A stretch of 64,000 nucleotides of DNA from PALSA-894 sp963828625 (GTDB taxonomy: Bacteria > Pseudomonadota > Alphaproteobacteria > Rhizobiales > Xanthobacteraceae), in NCBI GenBank assembly GCA_963828625.1, contig CAWHEX010000011.1, positions 930,001-994,000 on the forward strand, given 5' to 3'. A program made the position numbers and the translations under genes. This document shows positions 38,754 to 47,388 of this stretch, piece after piece (the first letter of the stretch is position 1; each line of letters opens with the position of its first letter). The notes below the pieces were generated by a model. The model was not told the origin of the DNA, made no database searches, and saw only the letters and a program-made list of their open reading frames with translations.

Positions 38754-40333
38754 GGCCGCGCCACGCCGAACTGCACGGGCCGCAACGTGCGGGTATCGGC
38801 CTCGCGGCAGATCGATAGGGTGAAGCCCAGCACGTTGCGCGTGTCGCGCGGATCGATGATGCCGTCATCGAGCATGCGCGCCGAGGTGACGAACGCGCTG
38901 CTCTGGCTCTCGAAATTGTCGACGATCTTCTTCTTCAGCGCGTCGATCTGCGCGGTGTCTGGCTCCTGTCCCTTCCGCCGCGCTCCGGCTTCCATCACGT
39001 TCGCCATCGTGAGGGCGGCCTGTTCGGCGCCCATCACGGCGGTCTGCGCATTCGGCCACGAGAACAGGAAGCGCGGATTGTAAGCGCGCCCGCACATGCC
39101 GTAATTGCCGGCGCCGAACGACGCGCCGCACATCAGCGTGATCTGCGGCACGTTCGCGTTCGACACCGCCTGGATCATCTTCGAGCCGTGCTTGATCATG
39201 CCGGCTTCCTCCGACGCCTTGCCGACGATGTAGCCGGTGGTGTTCTGCAGATAGAGGATCGGCAGGCCGGCCTGGCAGCATGTCTGGATGAAGTGCGTCG
39301 CCTTCGTTGCGCCCGCGGGATCGAGCGGGCCGTTGTTGGTCACGATGCCGACCGGAAAGCCCTGCACGGCGGCGTGGCCGCATACGGTCGCGGGGCCGTA
39401 GTCGGGCTTGAAGTCGAGAAAGTCGCTGTCGTCGGCGAAGCGCGCGATCACGTCGTGCATGTCGACCGGCGTCTTGCGGTCCGGCGGCATGATGCCGAGC
39501 AGTTCTTCGGCGCTGTGGCGCGGCGGCTTGCCTTGCGGCACGGGAGCGGCGCCCCAGTTCAGCCGCGCGACCACTTCGCGCGCGAAGCGCACGCCGTCGG
39601 CGTCGTCCTCCGCGAGATATTCGCCAAGCCCCGACACATGCGTGTGCATCACGGCGCCGCCGAGTTCTTCATCCGTGGCGATCTCGCCGGTCGCGGCTTT
39701 CAACAGCGGCGGCCCGGCGAGGAACGCCTTGGCGCGCCCGCGCACCATGACGACGTAGTCGGACAGGCCCGGCATGTAGGCGCCACCTGCCGTGGACGAG
39801 CCATGCACCACCGTGATGACGGGCACGCCCGCGGCGGAGAGCTTCGCGAGGTTGTGAAAGATCGCGCCGCCGTGGATGAAGCCTTCGACGCGGTAGCGCA
39901 ACAGGTTCGCACCCGCGGACTCGACCACATGCACGAACGGCAGCTTGTTCTTCAACGCCAGTTCCTGCGCACGCAGCAGCTTCTCGCGCCCCATGTGCTG
40001 GATCGCGCCGGCATCGATCCCTAAGTCGCTCGCCACCACGAGGCAGCGCACGCCGGACATGTAGCCGATGCCGGCGATCATGCCGCCGCCGGGCACGGAT
40101 TTCTCAAGCTCTGGCGTGTCGAGGCCGTAGCCGCAGATCGAGGACAGTTCGAGCCACGGCGCGCCGATGTCGAGCAGTCGCGCGACGCGCTCGCGCGGCA
40201 ACAGTTGCCCGCGCTTGTCGAACCGCGGTTTCGCCTGCGCGGACTTTGCCGCCGTGCGCGCTTCGAGCGCGCGCAACTGCGCGATCAGCCCCAGCATGTG
40301 CTCGCGGTTGCGGGCGAAGGCCTCGCCGTTCAC
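38750..40333 (-). CDS. Acyl-CoA carboxylase carboxyltransferase (beta) subunit
   Basis: Transfers CO2 from biotin to acyl-CoA; 527 residues, intact. RFDKRGQLLPRERVARLLDI, VHGSSTAGGAYMPGLSDYVV (oxyanion-hole GG), FLAGPPLLKAATGEIATDEE and GASFGAGNYGMCGRAYNPRF are the crotonase-fold carboxyltransferase motifs of the MCC/GCC class. The start is a GTG at 40333; coding similarity (IESKID) continues a few residues upstream without a start codon, so a small indel may hide the true start. Followed by the alpha subunit; preceded by the SDR gene with repeat copy B between. Confidence 0.92.
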
Positions 40334-40371
40334 ATCGATCTTCGATTCGATGCGGGCACGGGCTCAACCCT

Positions 40372-40449
40372 CCGCTCGTCCCCGCGAAAGCGGGGACCCA
40401 GGGCCAAGCAAAGAAAGAACTGGATTCCCGCTTGCGCGGGAATGAGCGA
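40372..40449. repeat. Palindromic intergenic repeat, family 1, copy B
   Basis: Begins CCGCTCGTCCCCGCGAAAGC and ends CGGGAATGAGCG; the unit order is reversed relative to copy A. It fills most of the 131-bp gap between the SDR stop and the carboxyltransferase start. Confidence 0.85.
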
Positions 40450-40464
40450 GTGAGAGTGTACGCA

Positions 40465-41326
40465 TCACTCCAGCACTTTGGGCTTGGCGGCGAGATGAAA
40501 ACCGTCGAACTCCGCCGTCGTGCCGCGCTGCACCAGCGGATAGCTTGTCTTCACGTTCGGCGCGGCGCCGTCGATGCGCAGGCACGAGCCGGAAATGAAC
40601 GCCGCGGCGGGCGAGAGCAGGAACACGATCGCGGCGGAGACTTCCGACTCGGTGCCGATCCGCCCCGCGCGGCACGCGCTTGTGCAGCGAACGGATGCGC
40701 TCGTGCAGCTCGACCGGATACTGGTCCATGCCGGACGACGCGACCCAGCCGGGCGCGACGGCGTTGACGCGCACCGGCGCCCATTCGAACGCCGCGGTCT
40801 CGGTGAAATTGAGCATGCCGGCGCGCGCCGCGCCGGAGTGCCCCATGTTCGGCATGCCGTGCCACATGTCAGCGAGCATGTTCACGATCGCGCCGCCGTT
40901 CTGCTTCATCCACTGCGTATAGGCTTCGCGCGCGACCAGGAATCCGCCGGTCAGGTTGTTGCGCACGACGGCGTCCCAGCCCTTGGCGGAAATTTTCTCC
41001 AGCGGAGCGGCGAATTGTCCGCCCGCATTGTTCACGACGAAGTCGAGCCGTCCGAAGTCGGCGAGCGCCGCGGCGACGACCTCGCGCACGCGGTCTTCCT
41101 CGCGGATGTCGGCCACGTAACAGCGCGCGGTGCCGCCCGCGTCCGCGATCTCGCGCGCGACGGCTTCCAGTTTCTCGATCTTGCGGCCGACCAGCGCGAC
41201 GCGCGCGCCCAGCGCCGCCAGTTCATGCGCGGTGCAGCGCCCGATGCCGCTGCCGGCGCCGGTCACGATGCCGGCCTGACCCGCGAACAGGCCCGCGCGA
41301 AAGACGGATTGAAATGAGCCGGCCAT
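40465..41326 (-). CDS. Short-chain dehydrogenase, peroxisomal enoyl-CoA reductase-like (one frameshift)
   Basis: Rossmann-fold oxidoreductase of about 287 residues. NAD(P) motif QAGIVTGAGSGIGRCTAHEL, LDFVVNNAGGQFAAPLEKIS and, where most SDRs have YxxxK, the segment MGHSGAARAGMLNFTETAAF, as in PECR-type enzymes that lack the canonical pair. After an indel near 40665 it continues RIGTESEVSAAIVFLLSPAA and ends HLAAKPKVLE. In an Atu-like pathway it would take the AtuB or AtuG role; PECR similarity suggests an acyl-CoA substrate. First gene of the minus-strand operon; its promoter faces the acyl-CoA dehydrogenase promoter. Confidence 0.84.
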
Positions 41327-41383
41327 CGTCGTCGCAATTCTCGAAAACAGCGGTCTGTGCAAGGTTTAGCAGGCTCGCGGCGC

Positions 41384-41407
41384 TTTACCAAGCAAATGCT
41401 TGGTAAA
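41384..41407. promoter_or_regulatory. Perfect 24-bp palindromic operator between divergent operons
   Basis: TACCAAGCAAATGCTTGGTA (41386-41405) extends by two bases on each side to a 24-bp perfect palindrome with 11-bp arms and an AA centre. It sits 58 bases from the SDR start and 68 from the dehydrogenase start. A second small palindrome ACGCAAATGCGT (41407-41418) follows. Sixteen bases recur upstream of atuA. A TetR-type repressor site is the most likely reading. Confidence 0.75.
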
Positions 41408-41474
41408 CGCAAATGCGTGGAATATGGTGCTGCAATCCCGTAGGAATCCCGGACCGGCAGGGACGGAAAACCGC

Positions 41475-42638
41475 ATGCTTTACACCGAACAGCACCGTGA
41501 GCTGATGCGCTCCGTCACGAAGTTTATCGAGGCGGAGATCAATCCGCACGCGGAGGAATGGGAAGCGGCGGGCATGCTCCCGGCGCACGAGCTGTTCAAG
41601 AAAATGGGACAGCAGGGGCTGCTCGGCATCCACAAGCCGGAGAAGTTCGGCGGGCAGGGCCTCGACTATTCCTACGAGATGGCGTTCTGCGAATCCGTCG
41701 GCGCGTCGAAATCCGCCTCCTCCGTGATGGCGATCGGCGTGCAGACCGACATGGCGACGCCGGCGCTGGCGCGCTACGGCTCCGACGAACTGCGCGAGGA
41801 ATTCCTCAAGCCGAGCATCTCGGGCGAATACGTCGCCTGCATCGGCGTGTCCGAGGTCGGCTCGGGCTCCGATGTCGCGTCGATCAAGACGACCGCGAAG
41901 AAGGACGGTGGCGATTACGTCATCAACGGCGGCAAGATGTGGACCACCAACGGCGCGCAGGCCGACTGGATGTGCCTGCTCGCCAACACCGGCGACGGGC
42001 AGGTCCACCGCAACAAGTCGCTGATCTGCCTTCCGATGAAGACCAGGGGCGTTGAGGTGATGCGCAAGCTCGACAAGCTCGGCATGCGCGCCTCCGACAC
42101 CGCGCAGATCCACTTCGACAACGTGCGCGTGCCGCAGCGCTATCTGATCGGCGAAGAGGGCATGGGTTTCACTTATCAGATGCGCCAGTTTCAGGAAGAG
42201 CGGCTGTGGGCCGCGGGCGCCGGCCTGATGAAGATGGAGCGCATGATCCGCATGACGGTCGAATACACCGCCGAGCGGCAGGCCTTCGGCAAGAGCATCC
42301 TGGACAATCAGGTGGTGCACTATCGCCTGGCCGAACTCGAGACCAAGGTCGAACTGCTGCGCTCGCTCGTCTATCGCGCGGTGGAGGAATACATCAACGG
42401 CGCGGAGGTCACGCAGCTTGCCTCGATGGCGAAGCTCACGGCCGGCCGCCTGCTGCGCGAAGTGTCGGATAGCTGCCTGCAATACTGGGGCGGCATGGGT
42501 TACATGACCGAGAGCGAAATCTCGCGCATGTATCGCGACTCGCGGCTCACCTCGATCGGCGGCGGCGCGGACGAGGTCATGCTCGGCATCATCTGCAAGG
42601 GCATGGGCACGTTGCCCGGCCAGCGGAAGAACCACTGA
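41475..42638 (+). CDS. Acyl-CoA dehydrogenase (AtuD-like)
   Basis: FAD enzyme oxidising an acyl-CoA to the 2-enoyl-CoA; 387 residues, intact. MLYTEQHRELMRSVTKFIEA, the FAD/substrate segments ACIGVSEVGSGSDVASIKTT and KMWTTNGAQADWMCLLANTG, EYTAERQAFGKSILDNQVVH, and the C-terminal YWGGMGYMTESEISRMYRDS and IGGGADEVMLGIICK. Length equals citronellyl-CoA dehydrogenase AtuD, and the GGGADEVM ending fits that branch (family knowledge, not tested). ATG 41475 was chosen over an in-frame upstream start at 41424. Followed by the hydratase after 5 bases. Confidence 0.9.
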   Translation: MLYTEQHRELMRSVTKFIEAEINPHAEEWEAAGMLPAHELFKKMGQQGLLGIHKPEKFGGQGLDYSYEMAFCESVGASKSASSVMAIGVQTDMATPALARYGSDELREEFLKPSISGEYVACIGVSEVGSGSDVASIKTTAKKDGGDYVINGGKMWTTNGAQADWMCLLANTGDGQVHRNKSLICLPMKTRGVEVMRKLDKLGMRASDTAQIHFDNVRVPQRYLIGEEGMGFTYQMRQFQEERLWAAGAGLMKMERMIRMTVEYTAERQAFGKSILDNQVVHYRLAELETKVELLRSLVYRAVEEYINGAEVTQLASMAKLTAGRLLREVSDSCLQYWGGMGYMTESEISRMYRDSRLTSIGGGADEVMLGIICKGMGTLPGQRKNH

Positions 42639-42643
42639 CGCTC

Positions 42644-43465
42644 ATGCCGGGCGATTTGTCGCGTCTCGAAACACTGCTGCTGGAGCGCAAAGGCCGTGCG
42701 CTGCACATCACGTTGAACCGGCCGGACGCGCGCAACGCGATCAGCCGCGACATGGTGCGCGATCTCGCGACGATCGCGGGCCTGCTGGAGAACGACCGCG
42801 AAACCGGCGTCGTCGTGGTGCGCGGCGCGAACGGCACGTTCTGCGCGGGCGGGGACATCCGCGGCTTCATGGCGATGTTCAAGTCGCCGCCGCCCAAGGC
42901 CGGCGAGCGCGACACGGTGGCGCTGGGAAACCGCGAGTTCGGCACGTTCATGACGCGGTTCGAGGCGCTGCCACAGACCATCGTGATGGTGGTCGAGGGC
43001 GCGGCCTTCGGTGGCGGACTCGGGCTCCTGTGCGCGGGCGACGTCGTGCTGGCAGCGGCCGACGCCAAATTCGCGCTCTCCGAAACCGGCCTCGGCATCC
43101 CGCCGGCACAGATCGCGCCGTTCGTTGCGGCGCGTATCGGTGTTGCGCGCACGCGGCGGCTTGCGCTGACCGGCGCGCGCTTCGACGGCCGCGAGGCCGA
43201 GCGGATCGGGCTGGTCGACCGGGCCTGCGCCGACACGGTTGCGCTGGAGGCAGCGCTTGGCGAAACGCTCGCCGACATTTCGCGTTGCGCGCCCGGCGCG
43301 AACGCCGCGATCAAGCGCCTGCTGCTGGCCAGCCGCACGACGCCGCGCGACGCGTTGCTCGATCAATCGGCCGACGCCTTCGCGGCCTGCCTGCGCGGAC
43401 CGGAAGGGCAGGAAGGCGTCACGGCATTCCTCGAAAAACGCAAACCAAAATGGGTGACCGAATGA
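42644..43465 (+). CDS. Enoyl-CoA hydratase/isomerase (AtuE-like)
   Basis: Crotonase-fold protein of 273 residues, intact. LHITLNRPDARNAISRDMVR, the oxyanion hole NGTFCAGGDIRGFMAMF, then VVEGAAFGGGLGLLCAGDVV and FALSETGLGIPPAQIAPFVA. The GIPPAQIAPFVAARIG stretch is typical of isohexenylglutaconyl-CoA hydratases (AtuE) and related hydratases; the assignment to that substrate is by context. Its stop overlaps the next start (ATGA). Confidence 0.88.
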   Translation: MPGDLSRLETLLLERKGRALHITLNRPDARNAISRDMVRDLATIAGLLENDRETGVVVVRGANGTFCAGGDIRGFMAMFKSPPPKAGERDTVALGNREFGTFMTRFEALPQTIVMVVEGAAFGGGLGLLCAGDVVLAAADAKFALSETGLGIPPAQIAPFVAARIGVARTRRLALTGARFDGREAERIGLVDRACADTVALEAALGETLADISRCAPGANAAIKRLLLASRTTPRDALLDQSADAFAACLRGPEGQEGVTAFLEKRKPKWVTE

Positions 43466-44148
43466 GTCTCGCAGGGCAGGCGGTGGTGGCGATCTGGAAC
43501 GGCATCGCGCCGGAGGGCCGCACCGAATTCTACGAATGGCACAATCGCGAGCACATGCCGGAGCGCGTCGGCATTCCGGGCTTCCGGCGCGGGCGGCGTT
43601 ACATCGCGAAATATGGAACGCCTGAGTATTTCACGCTGTACGAAGCCGACAGCCCCGAGGTGCTGGTGGGCCAGGATTATCTCAACCGGCTGAACAATCC
43701 GACGCCGTGGACGCAGCTCGTCCCGCCGACCTACTTCCGCGACACCGCGCGCGGCATCTGCCGGGTGAAGCTGTCGCTCGGCCATGGGCAGGGCGGCTGG
43801 ATGCTCACGCTGCGCTTCGGCGCCGAGGAGGGACGCGACGCAGACCTCGAGAAGCGTCTGCGTCACGTCATCCTGCCGCCGCTGATCGACATCGTGTCGG
43901 TCGTCGGCGTGCATCTCGCCATCGCGGACCGCGCGGGAAGCGACATCAAGACGACGGAGCGCGGCGACCGCAAGGTCGATATTCCGAACTGGATCGTGAT
44001 GATCGAGGCCTCGACGCCGGAAGCCGCCGACGCGGCGTGCGACAAATTGCTGGCGGCCGATCCGGTCAAGTACGGCGCGCGCGCCGAGATGGAGCGCGGG
44101 CTTTATTCGCTGCAGTTCTGCCGGATGAAGACGCCGGGGAGGGTGTAG
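43462..44148 (+). CDS. EthD-like/dimeric alpha-beta barrel protein
   Basis: 228 residues, intact, with two repeats of a ferredoxin-like half-barrel: the first starts VVAIWNGIAPEGRTEFYEWH with the motif WHNREHMPERVGIPGFRRGR, and the second contains WMLTLRFGAEEGRDADLEKR and IPNWIVMIEASTPEAADAAC. EthD-like proteins assist oxidative catabolism in several pathways; no reaction can be assigned. It is translationally coupled to the hydratase gene and closes the plus-strand operon. Confidence 0.72.
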   Translation: MSLAGQAVVAIWNGIAPEGRTEFYEWHNREHMPERVGIPGFRRGRRYIAKYGTPEYFTLYEADSPEVLVGQDYLNRLNNPTPWTQLVPPTYFRDTARGICRVKLSLGHGQGGWMLTLRFGAEEGRDADLEKRLRHVILPPLIDIVSVVGVHLAIADRAGSDIKTTERGDRKVDIPNWIVMIEASTPEAADAACDKLLAADPVKYGARAEMERGLYSLQFCRMKTPGRV

Positions 44149-44158
44149 CTCCTACCTT

Positions 44159-44232
44159 CCGCTCATGCCCGCGAACGCGGGCATCCAGTGCTTGGCTAAG
44201 GACTGGGTCCCCGCTTTCGCGGGGACGAGCGG
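44159..44232. repeat. Palindromic intergenic repeat, family 1, copy C
   Basis: Begins CCGCTCATGCCCGCGAACGC and ends CGCGGGGACGAGCGG, same layout as copy A with sequence drift in the first unit. It lies between the convergent EthD-like gene and the ABC ATPase gene. Confidence 0.85.
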
Positions 44233-44234
44233 CA

Positions 44235-45071
44235 TCAACGCTTCGCATCCCCGCGCAGCACGCCCTTCGACAGGAACAGGTCGGTAATCTTCGCCGTCGC
44301 CTCGATGAACAGCGGGTGGCTGCGCGCCGCGAGCCCGCGCGGGCGCGGCATCGCGATGTCGTAGACCTGCTCGATGCGGCCGGGGCGCGGCGTCATCACG
44401 ATCACGCGGTCGGCGAGCAGCACCGCCTCGTCGATCGAATGGGTGATGAACAGCACGGTCTTGGCCGTCTGCATCCACAGATCTTCCAGGTCGATGCGCA
44501 TCTGCTCGCGCGTGAGCGCATCGAGCGCGCCGAACGGCTCGTCCATCAGCAGCAGCGGCGGATCGTGGATCAGCGCGCGCACGATCGCGGCGCGCTGGCG
44601 CATGCCGCCGGAGAGTTCGCGCGGCCGCCGGTCGTGGAATTCGGCGAGGCCGACTTTTTCCAGCAGTTCGTGCGCGCGCGGAATGTACGGCTTCGGATCG
44701 ATCCCGCGCAGTTCGAGCTGCAACAGCACGTTGTCGATGACGTTGCGCCATTCGAGCAGCACCGGGCTCTGGAACACGATACCGAGTCCGGTCTGCGCGC
44801 CCGCCACTTCTCGGCCATCCAGTTGCACGTCGCCCGAAGTGTGGCGCAGCAGGCCCGCGATGATGCGCAGGAGGGTGCTCTTGCCGCAGCCCGACGGCCC
44901 GACGATCGCGACGAACTCGCCCGCCCGGATCGTCAGGTCGATGTGGTCGAGCGCGTGCGTCGTCGCTCCGCCGCGGCGGAACACCTGACTGACGTTCTTG
45001 ACCTCGATGTAGGGACGCGCCTGCGCGCGGGCAGGCACGTCCGACACGAGACGGAGAGAGGCGCGGTCCAC
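44235..45071 (-). CDS. ABC transporter ATPase, SsuB/TauB-like
   Basis: ATP-binding subunit of a nitrate/sulfonate/thiamine-precursor-type importer, 278 residues, intact. Walker A AIVGPSGCGKSTLLRIIAGL, GIVFQSPVLLEWRNVIDNVL (Q-loop), RELSGGMRQRAAIVRALIHD signature and LLLMDEPFGALDALTREQMR, typical of this family. It starts at GTG 45071. Last gene of the five-gene minus operon propeller-cupin-permease-binding protein-ATPase. Confidence 0.91.
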   Translation of the reverse strand: MDRASLRLVSDVPARAQARPYIEVKNVSQVFRRGGATTHALDHIDLTIRAGEFVAIVGPSGCGKSTLLRIIAGLLRHTSGDVQLDGREVAGAQTGLGIVFQSPVLLEWRNVIDNVLLQLELRGIDPKPYIPRAHELLEKVGLAEFHDRRPRELSGGMRQRAAIVRALIHDPPLLLMDEPFGALDALTREQMRIDLEDLWMQTAKTVLFITHSIDEAVLLADRVIVMTPRPGRIEQVYDIAMPRPRGLAARSHPLFIEATAKITDLFLSKGVLRGDAKR

Positions 45072-45096
45072 GTTACGCTTGCGGTTACTTGTGCAG

Positions 45097-46063
45097 TTAC
45101 TTGGGCAAGAACTCGTTGGTGTGGAACGCGGTCCACGGCTTGTCGGTCTGCACGTCGCGGTACTGCTTCAGCAATGCGAGCGTCTGCTCCCAGTCTTTCT
45201 GCGCGCCGAAGCCGACGCGGCCTTTCGTGTTCTCCGAGTCCATCAGTTCGATGTCGACCTTGAGCTGGTCGAGCTGCGAAGCGCGGTTGAGATCCGGCTT
45301 CACCTTCATGGTCGCGTCGACCGCGCCTTCGGGGTTTTTCTTCGCTTCCTCCCAGGAGCGCGCGGTCGCCTTGACGAAGCGGCGCACCAGGTCGGCCTTG
45401 TTCTTGATGGTGGCTTCCTGGGTCAGGATCGTCATGCCGACGATGTTGGCGCCATGATCGGCGTAGCGCAGCGCGGCGGGCGTCTCGCCCTTGTACTTGA
45501 TGAGGAAGAACTGGTCGTCGGCGCCGCCGAGCAGCGCATCGACGCGCTTCTCCAGCACGGAGACGACCTTGGCGGCCGGGATCGACCTGCACGAACTTGA
45601 CCTTGTCCATGTCGACCTTGTTGTGCGCCGCCATCGCGCGGAACAGCTGCCCGAGCGGGTCGCCCGGCGAAACCGCGAAGCTTTTGCCTTCGAGGTCCTT
45701 CGGGGTCTTGATGCCGGCGGATGCAAGCGAAACCACCGAATAGCCGGTCGAGCTCAGCACCGTCATCACCGACTTGATCTCGGCGCCCTTCGCGGCGGTC
45801 GCGATCACGCTGGAGGAATCCGCGAGGCCGAAGGTATCGGAGCCGGCCGCCACCACCTGCACGGTGTTGCCCGAGCCGCGGCCTTCGTTGATGGTGAGGT
45901 CGATGCCTTCCTCTTTGTAGAAGCCCTTTTCCTTGCCGTAGTAGAACGGCACGTGCAGCCCGCCGAAGTACCAGTTGAGCCGCAGGCTGACGGCATCTTG
46001 CGCGATCGCGCTGGAGGACGCCGCCAGAATGGCAAGCGCGGCCAGCATCATCTTGGATTTCAT
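45097..46063 (-). CDS. ABC transporter substrate-binding protein, NMT1/THI5-like (one frameshift)
   Basis: Periplasmic binding protein of about 322 residues with a signal peptide (LAILAASSSAIAQD). VSLRLNWYFGGLHVPFYYGK and EKGFYKEEGIDLTINEGRGS are the NMT1/THI5 domain pattern (KGFYKEEGIDL). Indel near 45590; the second half resumes AAKVVSVLEKRVDALLGGAD and ends PWTAFHTNEFLPK. The family binds pyrimidine thiamine precursors, riboflavin, sulfonates and aromatics; ligand not predictable. Confidence 0.88.
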
Positions 46064-46095
46064 CGTCCGTCTCCCTCTCGATTTTCGTTCTATTT

Positions 46096-46923
46096 TCACG
46101 TGATCGTCACATCCGCCGGCTGCTGCGAGACATGCCACGGGATCGCGATGCGCTCGATGATCTCGACCACGTAATAGACCGCGAGACCGATCAGGCTGAG
46201 CAGCACGATGATGGCGAACACCATCGGCGTGTCGAGATTGCCGTTGTATTGCAGCAGCAGATAGCCAAGCCCGCGATCCGACGCGACGAACTCCGCCACC
46301 ACGGCGGCGGTCGCGGAGAGCGCAGCGCCGACCTTCAGGCCGGTGAAGATGTCCGGCAGCGCCTGCGGCAGGCGGATCTTGAAGAACATCTTCCATCCGC
46401 CCGCACCGGTGGTGCGCGCGAAATCCATGATCTCGGGATCGACCGATTTGAAACCGGCGATGCTGGCGACGACGATCGGGAAGAACGACAGCAGAAACAC
46501 CAGCAGCAGCTTCGGCGTGAAGCCGAAGCCGAACCAGATGATGAACAGCGGCGCGATCGCGATCTTGGGGACGATCTGGAGGAACACCACCACCGGATAG
46601 ATCGCGTTCTCGACGAAGCGCGAATAGGCGACCGCAAGCGCAAGCGGAATGCTGACCACGATCGCCAGCAGATAGCCCGCGATGATTTCCTGCGTCGTCA
46701 CCCAAGCGCCGTCCATCACGGTCGGATAGCGCTTCAGGAACTCGGTCCACACCTTCGAGGGCGGCGGCAGCAGGTACTCCTTCACGCCGGTCAGGTGGAC
46801 CGCGAACTCCCACGCCAGGAACAGCAGCGCGAACACGATCAGCGGCGCGGCACGGCGCTTCAGCCACACGCCGAGGCTTGCGCCGCGCGTGCTGGCCGGC
46901 TGATCGGCGGCGGCGATGCTCAC
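46096..46923 (-). CDS. ABC transporter permease, SsuC/ThiX-like
   Basis: Permease of about 275 residues with six membrane helices. PLIVFALLFLAWEFAVHLTG at the start, VVFLQIVPKIAIAPLFIIWF and the EAA-loop region FKIRLPQALPDIFTGLKVGA. Start GTG 46923 overlaps the cupin stop (GTGA), which decides the start. It lies just upstream of the binding protein. Confidence 0.9.
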   Translation of the reverse strand: MSIAAADQPASTRGASLGVWLKRRAAPLIVFALLFLAWEFAVHLTGVKEYLLPPPSKVWTEFLKRYPTVMDGAWVTTQEIIAGYLLAIVVSIPLALAVAYSRFVENAIYPVVVFLQIVPKIAIAPLFIIWFGFGFTPKLLLVFLLSFFPIVVASIAGFKSVDPEIMDFARTTGAGGWKMFFKIRLPQALPDIFTGLKVGAALSATAAVVAEFVASDRGLGYLLLQYNGNLDTPMVFAIIVLLSLIGLAVYYVVEIIERIAIPWHVSQQPADVTIT

Positions 46924-47378
46924 GGCTGCGCCGCGTCCTTCGCGCCGCCGAGGTCCTTGGTGCCGTAGTCGGCCGGCAGGTTGATCTCGATCAGCTCCAG
47001 ATCGTCGGAGCGCGCGATCACGTTGTGCGCGACGCCCGCCGGCTGCGACAGGCACGAGCCGGCCTTCACGGTGACGTCGCCCTCGACGCCGGCGAAGCGG
47101 AACGTGATCCAGCCTTTCAGGATCACCACGAAGTGCCCGGTCATGTCGTGCCAGTGCCAGCCGGTCGGCTGTTCGAACGGGCGGATCGCGCGGATGTGCT
47201 TGGCGCCGATGCGCCCGCCGGACGCCTCCGACAGCCCGAGGTCGCGGTACTCATTGTCGGCGCGCGGGCCGTCCTGTTGGAACGCCGCCTCCGAAGAGAC
47301 CACATGGTTGAGCCTGGTGTGCGCCCGCGCGAGGTCGAGCGGACCCGGATAGCGCATCGGCGTGTCGGAGGTATCCAT
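46920..47378 (-). CDS. Cupin-domain protein within ABC operon
   Basis: 152 residues, intact. GRIGAKHIRAIRPFEQPTGW is followed by HWHDMTGHFVVILKGWITFR (HxH metal-binding cupin motif 1) and KAGSCLSQPAGVAHNVIARS (motif 2 with His). Likely a small metal-dependent enzyme or sensor acting on the transported compound. It is tightly packed: 10 bases after the propeller gene, four-base overlap with the permease. Confidence 0.83.
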   Translation of the reverse strand: MDTSDTPMRYPGPLDLARAHTRLNHVVSSEAAFQQDGPRADNEYRDLGLSEASGGRIGAKHIRAIRPFEQPTGWHWHDMTGHFVVILKGWITFRFAGVEGDVTVKAGSCLSQPAGVAHNVIARSDDLELIEINLPADYGTKDLGGAKDAAQP

Positions 47379-47388
47379 CTCGGCTCCT

